Shown here one piece after another: positions 56,451 to 64,000 of a stretch of 64,000 nucleotides of DNA (positions are counted from its first letter, which is position 1; each line of letters starts with the position of its first letter). The stretch is taken from NCBI GenBank assembly GCA_030761205.1, contig JAULJL010000018.1, forward strand, positions 13,164,501-13,228,500, in the 5' to 3' direction. The position numbers and the translations under genes are program-made. The notes beneath the pieces are model-generated. The model was given only the letters and a program-made list of their open reading frames with translations. It was not told where the DNA came from and did not search any database. The DNA comes from Fremontodendron californicum. Taxonomy: Eukaryota; Streptophyta; Magnoliopsida; Malvales; Malvaceae.

Positions 56451-59058
56451 TGTCGCAATCTAAAAAATAACAAGTCTCATCGTAAGACTTTATTATTCGT
56501 TAAGTGTGACATTAAAAAAAATCGAGAAAAAGTCGACTTAATTCCTCTAGAAAATGAAGGTTTTGAAAATAACCTTGAAAAAGACATGGAGCCGCCACCA
56601 ATCTTTTTTGCCTAGGTGTGATCGGCCACCTATTAAAACTGATTTTATAAAACATTTTAAAATTAATTAAAATATTTTTTTAAACCCAATTTCAAGTCTG
56701 CGTTGTAAATCAGAGAAATCAAAGAAACGGGTTCGGGACTCGGTTACGTGTGGGGAAGGATTAGCACCCCCACAACGCCTGTATAAAACGGTACCTTATT
56801 AATCGTGTGTTATCTCAAGTCTAGGTAAAAAGTCAATGTTTAATTTGATATTTCAAGTTAATTTAAAAATTAAAGAAAAATAAATTTATTTTTAATTGAA
56901 AATGATCCGAAATTTATTAATTCAAAATTTTTCTATATCCCCAACAAACGTGGCAAAATATAGAAATTTTTATTAGTTTGGAAAACTTTCCGAATCATTC
57001 TTATTTTAAAGAAGATATTCTATTATTAATGATAATTGATGATATCCTCCCCAGCAAACCCGGCAGAGAACTCATGAATTATTTTAACTCGGGAATATCT
57101 TTATTTTATTGAAAATCATTACCTTTTTCAAAACATTTAAAAATATATATGAATATGAATATGTGTGACATAAATAAAATGACATAGCAAAGTCTAGATA
57201 ATATAATGCAACCTAAATGGTATTATATAATTTAATGTCTTAGCATATTCTAAATGAAATGAAATATCCTAAGTCATATGATATATTCTAAATGAAATGA
57301 CCTAGGTAACATGATATATTCTATATGAAATGAAATAACCTAGGTAACATAATATATTCTATATGAAATGAAATATCCTAAGTCACATGATAAATTCTAA
57401 ATGGAATAAAATGATTTAAATGGCATGGCAAATGTAAATGATATGGCATATAATCTAAATGATATGAAATGACATGAAATTAAAATAATGCTAACATATA
57501 AAATGCATGAAAATAAAAATAAAAATAACAATGCATGAACATAGTATATGCTAAATAATATGACAAAAATAACTAAATAAAAAGCATAGGATATCATGAA
57601 ATATTCAAAACCATATAACAATTAATATAATATCAAAAATTTAAATCAAAGATAATAACACCATCATGAAAATTAACATAGCCAAAAATCACATATTATA
57701 TTGTATGCATGAATAAGGAAAATGCAATGCATGAGAATGTATTTTTTCCTTTAATTAAGAAAATCCGTATATCTAAAAAGATATTCGGCTACCTTAGGAA
57801 AATATATCAAATTAAATATTCTAAAACCAACATACTTTGTGATTGTTTGAAAACAATTTTGAAAAGCTTAGATTAAAAATAAAAACTTAGCTAAACCCTT
57901 TTTAAATGGCTCTAATTTCCTAAGTTTAAAACCCCGGACTTGACCACCCTTAACCCGAGATTTAAAAAAATTATTTTTAGAGTTTAAATGGCTTAGAAAC
58001 TACCCTAAGTGAGCAGCTAAACTTCCTAATCAGCCGCCTCTAAGTAACTTAACCAAAACAGAAAAATAATTTTTCTTCAAATTCAATTCTGCCTCTATTG
58101 TCCAGTTTTGAAGCACAGTTTTTTACCCTATTTTTAAAAATTCAAAAAAATCTAAAGAAAGTCTGGAGACTCAAGACATGTAAAACTACACGGGAAAAAA
58201 TCGGCTTAATTTTTTGATTAAATATGACTACCCACAAAAATAGGGAAAGTACGAGTACGGAGTGAAAAAACTGTTTTGCCAAAACACATTTTTTTGGCTT
58301 TGATAAAATCATTTAAAAAATCAAAGTAAAAATGTTAGAGACTTTCTTATGGACTCACAAACAGTAGCTAACACTTTTGAAAAGTTAGGCAAAAATTGGT
58401 TAAGTAAAAAAAAATCACAAACGTAGAATAGTCAATTTGACACATCTTTAATTTTCCACAAGTAAGCTCAAAATGAGCATGACTTTGAACCATCGATTGG
58501 TCTAAGTCATAAATCATGTGGCAAGGACATGAAATGCATGAAAATACAACAAATATGATGCATGATTTAAAACCTAAATGACATGAAAAATGCATGGCAT
58601 CAATAAAATGACCTAGACCTAAATGATATTGCATGGCATTTAATGCAACCTAGGTCTAAAATGCATGAATATGCATGGCAAAGAAAAAAAATCCTAAACC
58701 TAAAGAATGCATGGCAATAACAAAAACCTATAGCATGCTTAAACAAAATACACAACCAAATGTCATGAAAATGCAAACCTATTAACTAGCATAACAAAAA
58801 TGCACACATAAAGCTTAAAAGAGAGGGGTGGCCGAATGGTCTCATAATTTAAAATGAGCATGGCATTTTACAAACACATGATATACTAACATGCATAGCT
58901 AGAGAATAATACTCAAATCATTCAAATATAAAGTAAAGGCATGAAAACCAATAGGCATTTTCACAAACACATGGATTAATTAAATGTAAAACATAAACAA
59001 ACTTAATTATTTTGAAAACAGAAAATCAAAAATGCAAAACAAGTAAAATAAACATGAT
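56451..59058 (-). repeat. Ogre-like LTR D (3' part), interrupted by C
   Basis: Minus-strand end GATTGCGACA at 56451 with no PBS beyond it, so this is the outer end of a 3' LTR. Colinear with B 37244-39915. It stops after AACATGAT at 59058, where the C LTR begins. Confidence 0.85.
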
Positions 59059-62000
59059 TATAGACACCTAATTTTGTCCGGACCACTAAAACAGGTATGT
59101 TTTCTTCCTAAATTGATGTTCCAGAATGTAAAAAGACTTTTTTCATCCTGCAGGTGGTACTCCGAGAGTTACTCTAAGAAGGCGAGCATAAAAAGTCAAA
59201 CTTAAAAAAGTCAACCTCGAAAAGTCAACCCCAAAAAGTCAACTACTAAAAAATTCAACCCACTTACAAAATCAAGATTTGAAGTTCATTTGAAAAATGG
59301 CGAAAGAATTTTGATAATCCGAGGTCTACATTGAAAGATATGAAGTTCGGAAGTTGGGTTACGAAGGTTCTGTAGAAAGAAAACCCTAATCCGGGATATT
59401 TGGGGAAAAAATGATCGAATTGGTCGAAATTGAAAGTTTCAAATGAAAGACAAGCATTGACTACGGGTAATGGAGAAGCTACTTGGAAGAAAAATTGGGA
59501 GAAAAGTCAATTCGGAAGAAAATCGAGAATTAGGGTTTTTAGTGGATTTCGGTGAAATTTGGAAGAATTACAGAAGTGGCCCGATTCGGTAAGACTAAAG
59601 CCCTTAATGGATGAGGAGTGATTAAACAAGGATAGAAGAAGACTTAGTTTGAAGAAAATCTGTAAATCGGACTTGTTTTGAGCAAAATCGGGTTTTAGAG
59701 GCAAAAGGGCAAAATTGAAAATTTTGGGAAAAATAGCAAATGAACTCCAAAAATAATGAAAAATTGCAGATCTCATTCTTAAATCGTTTTGAAGAGATTG
59801 GCGAAGAAAAACCTTGATTTGGAGTTCGTTTGCAAAATGGCCAAATCTCGGGTCCTCTATGCAGAAATTCAAGAAGATAAATCCCGAAAAAATAGCAAAT
59901 GAACTCCAAAAATTATGAAAATTTGCAAATCTCATTTCTAAATTATTTGGAAGAGATTAGAAAAATAAAATCTGGATTCGGAGTTCGTTTGCAAAGTGCC
60001 CAAATCCCGGGCCCACATGAAGTAATTCAAGTAGATAAATCCCGAACAAATACCAAATGAGTTCCAAAAATTATGAAAACTTCCAGATCGTACTTTTAAA
60101 TTATTTGGAAGATATTGGTGAATAAAAATATGGATTTGGAGCTCGTTTAAAAAATGGTAAAGTTTGGGACCACAAAAGGGCAATTTTGAAAGAAAAAATC
60201 CAAATAAATAGTAAATGGGCTCAAAAAATTTTGAAAAGCTCCAGAATTCAATTTTTTATTATTTTGGAAGTATTGAAAAAATAAAATTTGAATTTGGAGA
60301 CCGTTTGCTATTTATTTACGTTCGGGGGGCAAAAAGGTCATTTTACCCAAGAAACCGAAAAGGGCTTTTCTTGCCTTTTGAAAAAATGGAGATTGGGCTG
60401 GAAGAAGAGGGGTCAGTCGGCCAAGGCCCAAGGATGGGCAAATATTTTCTGATTTTTAATCAAAAGGCCAACAATGAATTATTTTTTGATCGAGCCTTTG
60501 CAATTAAGCCACATGGACCAATGCATGAAGAGGGAGAGTGTCAACATAATGGGTTAAGATTCTTGAACAGCTGTAATTGTGGATAGCTGATTGCCTAATC
60601 TAACGGTGATAACTTCACATTTTAAACATCTTGGATCAATAGCCTTTGGATCAAAATTGGTTGAAGAGAAAATGACAACATCCTAGGTTAATAAGGCCAT
60701 TCGGCCACACTAAGGGGAAGGGGGCTCTCTTTTCATTTTCAGCTATTCACTCTTTATTTCACTCTTGTTTTGGCTGATTTTCTCTCCATTGTTGAAAGGC
60801 AAAAAGAAAAGTTTAGAAAAGAAAAGAAAGTTAGAAGAGAAAAAGGTTGCAATATAGCTTCTAGAGGTTGCTTTAAGCACCAAACTCTTGCACTTTCTTT
60901 GATTTTCCATTCTTGATTTGCTGTTTTCATTTGATATTTGGTGAGTTTCTTTTGATTTTTCTTTTTAAATAAGTTTTTTTAATATTCTTCTTTAAGTTCC
61001 TTCTTGATTCTTTCTTGTAAAAAGCTTTTGATTTTTTTTTCCTCTTGTTTTTGAGATGGTCGAAGCCTAGTTTTTTTGGTAGTTTCTGTTTGCATTTTTT
61101 ATTTAATGTTATTCTTGATATTTAACAAGTTTTGAAGCTTTAAATCTTCTTCTAATACATAAACATGAAGCTTGTTTTAATTTGGTTGCTTGCTTGTTTC
61201 CATTTTTGAGTCTATTATCTTGTTATCATGTTTATTTTACTATTCTTGCATTTTTGATTTTCTGTTTTCAAAATGTTTAAGTTTGTTTATGTTTTACATT
61301 TTGTAATCCATGTGTTTGTGAAAATGCCTATTGGTTTTCACACCTTTACTTTATATTTGCATGATTTGAGTGTTATTCTTTAGCTAAGCATATTAGTATA
61401 TTAAGTGTTTGTGAAAATGCCATGCTCATTTTAAGCATGAGACCATTCGGCCACCCTTATGTTGTATGCTTTGTGTGTGCATTTTTGTTATGCTAGTTGA
61501 TAGGTTAGCATTTTCATGATTTTGGTTGTGTATTTTGTTTAAGCATGCCATATGTTTGTGTTATTGCCATGCATTCTTTAGGTTTAGGATTGGTTTGCTT
61601 TGCCATGCATATTCATGCATTTTAGACATAGGTTTCATTAAATGCCATGCAAGTTCAATTAGGTCTAGGTCATTTTATTGATGCCATGCATTTTTCATGT
61701 CATTTAGGTTTTAAATCATGCATTTCATGCATCATATTTGCTTTATTTTCATGCATTTCATGTCATTGTCACTTGATTTATGACTTAAACCAATCAATGG
61801 TTCAAAGTCATGCTCATTTTGAGCATACTTGTGGAAAATTAAAGAGTTGTCAAATTGATTATTCTACCTTTGTGATTTTTTTTTACTTAGCCAATTTTTG
61901 CCTAACTTTTCAAAAGTCTTAGCTACTGTTTGTGAGTCTTTTAGAGAGTCTCTAATATTTTTACTTTGATTTTTAAATGATTTTATCAAAGGCAAAAAAA

Positions 62001-63783
62001 TGTGTTTTGGCAAAACAGTTTTTTCACCCAGTACTCGTACTTTCCCGATTTTTATGGGCAGTCATCTTTAATCAAAAAATTAAGAAATTTTTTTTCCTTT
62101 AGTTTTACATGTCCTGAGTCTCCAATATGTTTTTTAGATTTTTTTGAATTTTTAAAAATAGGGTAAAAAATTATGCTTTAAAACTGGACAATAGAGGCAG
62201 AATTGAATTTGAAGGAAAATCATCTTTTTGTTTTGGTTAAGTTAAATAGAGGGGGCTGATTAGGAAGTTTAGCTACTAACTTAGGGTAGTTTCTAAGCCT
62301 TTTTAAACTCTAAAAATGATTTTTTAAATCTTGAGTTGAGGGTAGTCAAGTCCGAGATTTTAAACTTAGGAAATTAGAGCCATTTAAAAAGGGTTTAGCT
62401 AAGTTTTTATTTTTAATCTAATCTTTTCAAAATTGTTTTCAAACAATCACAAAGTATTTTGGTTTTAGAATATTTAATTTGATATATTTTCCTAAGGTAG
62501 CTGTATATCGTTTCAGATATACGGATTTTCTTAATTAAAGGAAAATATACATTCTCATGCATTGCATTTTCCATATTCATGCATACTATATAATATGTGA
62601 TTTTTGCTATGTTAATTTTCATGATGGTGTTATTGTCTTTGATTTAAATTTTTGATATTATATTAATTGTTATATGGTTTTGAATATTACATGCTATCGT
62701 ATGCTTTTTATTTAGTTATTTTTGTCATATTATTTAGCATATACTATGTTCATGCATTATTATTTTTATTTTCATGCATATTATATGTTAGCATTATTTT
62801 ATATTTCATTTCATTTAGATTATATGCCATATCATTTATATTTGCCATATTATTTAAATCATTTCATTTCATTTAGAATATATCATGTGACTTATGATAT
62901 TTCATTTCATATAGAATATATTATATTACCTAGGTCATTTCATTTCATTTAGAATATATCATATGACTTAGGATATTTCATTTTATTTAGAATATGCTAT
63001 GACATTTAAATTATATCATACCATTTAGGTTGCATTATATTATCTACACTTTGCTATGTCATTTTATTTATGTCACACATATTCATATATATTTTTTAAA
63101 TGTATTGAAAAAGGTAATGGTTTTCAATAAAATAAAGATATTCCCAAGTTAAAATAATTCATGAGTTCTTTGCCGGGTTTGCTGGGGAGGATATCATCAA
63201 TTATCATTAGTAACGGAATATCTTCTTTAAAATAAGAATGGTTATGAAAGTTTTTCAAACTAATAAAAATTTCTATATTTTGCCACGTTTGTTGGGGAAT
63301 ATAGGAAAATTTTATATTAATAAATTACGAATCATTTTCAATTAAAAATGAAATTATTTTTCTTTAAATTGGGAATTAACTTGAAATAGCAAATTAAAAA
63401 TCGACTTTTTACCGAGATTTGAGATAACACACGATTAGTAAGGTACCATTTTATACGGGCGTTGTTGGGGTGCTAATCCTTCCCCACACATAACCGAGTC
63501 CCGAACTCGCTTCTTTGATTTCTCTGGCTTAAAAGGCAGACTTGAAATTGGTTTTAAAAATGTTTTAATTAATTTTAAAATATTTTATAAAACCGGTTTT
63601 AATAGGTGGCCGATCATACCTAGCTAAAAATGATTGGTGGCGACTCCATGTCTTTTTCAAGGTCATTTTCAAAACCTTCATTTTTCAAGAGGAATTAAGT
63701 CAACTTTTTCTCTTTTTTTTAATGTCACGCTTAACGAATAATAAAGTCTTGCGATGAGACTTGTTATTTTTTTGGTTGCGACA
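59059..63783 (+). repeat. 5' LTR of Ogre-like element C (full length, 4725 bp)
   Basis: Starts TATAGACACC (one change from TGTAGACACC) and ends GGTTGCGACA, followed by a PBS. It aligns over its full length with the B LTR. Subrepeats with ATTTCATTTC / ACCTAGGTCATTTCATTTC lie at 62860-63010; a PBS-like TGGCGACTCC sits at 63638-63647. Confidence 0.9.
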
Positions 63784-64000
63784 GCTTGGTGGCGACTCCG
63801 CTGGAGACTATTAGAGAGTCAGGCCTAGAATTAGTCGTGTGTTATCAAAGTCTCGGTTTTGTTGGTTTAATTGGTATTTAATTTTAATTCTCACATTTTT
63901 TAATAAGGAGAATTTTGAAAATAATAAAATATTTTTAAATATTTCCATACTCATGTGCATGCATTTTATTATTGTTCTCTAGTTATTTAAGGTTGTATAT
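63784..64000 (+). mobile_element. Leader of element C, continuing beyond the window
   Basis: Aligns with the B leader (37243-37000, minus). It contains the PBS and the arm 63829-63857 that can pair with the LTR. No coding sequence yet. Confidence 0.8.
63790..63807 (+). promoter_or_regulatory. Primer-binding site of element C
   Basis: TGGCGACTCCGCTGGAGA, 16 of 18 matches to the B site. Confidence 0.75.

Overview
The window looks like repeat-dense nuclear DNA of a flowering plant, probably a eudicot: AT-rich, full of LTR retrotransposons and with no recognisable stationary host gene. The evidence is Tat/Ogre-type Ty3-gypsy proteins, an Athila-type element with a tRNA-Asp-like primer site, a CACTA transposase remnant and a hAT-type foldback element. 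Species cannot be named from the sequence.

Layout. (1) 1-19926 (+) is the 3' part of an Ogre/Tat-like element, here called A: gag end, protease, an in-frame intron, reverse transcriptase, two RNase H domains, integrase, a tandem-repeat 3' UTR and a 3' LTR. (2) A is interrupted at 4390-14130 by a complete, very young Athila-like element with LTRs of about 1.5 kb, a GAGGA target duplication and only about 7 LTR differences. It has lost RT, RNase H and the integrase core, has a frameshifted gag, and carries two accessory genes: an unrecognised ORF (9326-9862) and an intact intronless LOG-type cytokinin-activating enzyme gene (10224-10871). (3) 19927-41923 (-) is a second Ogre-like element, B, with 4.7-kb LTRs, an ORF1 upstream of gag, and the same gene order as A in opposite orientation. 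A appears to sit inside B's 3' LTR. (4) B sits in an LTR remnant (41924-42208), which itself cuts a CACTA element (42209-44423, -). (5) 44424-51670 is AT-rich intergenic DNA with a 628-bp hAT-like foldback element and local repeats. (6) 51675-55400 holds LTR and 3' UTR fragments of further Ogre-like elements. (7) 55535-56270 is a decayed second copy of the unknown ORF found beside the LOG gene. (8) 56451-64000 has a minus-strand LTR (D) interrupted by the 5' LTR, primer site and leader of another element (C).

How the parts relate. The window reads as a nest: CACTA, then an LTR element, then B, then A, then the LOG element. The age signals agree with this order (B LTRs roughly 5% different in the parts compared by eye, LOG-element LTRs about 0.4%). 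The LOG element cannot make its own reverse transcriptase or complete integrase, so it would need a helper, yet its cytokinin-enzyme ORF is open. That element, its companion unknown ORF, and a conserved U5-leader inverted repeat around the primer site of the Ogre-like elements are the most interesting items.
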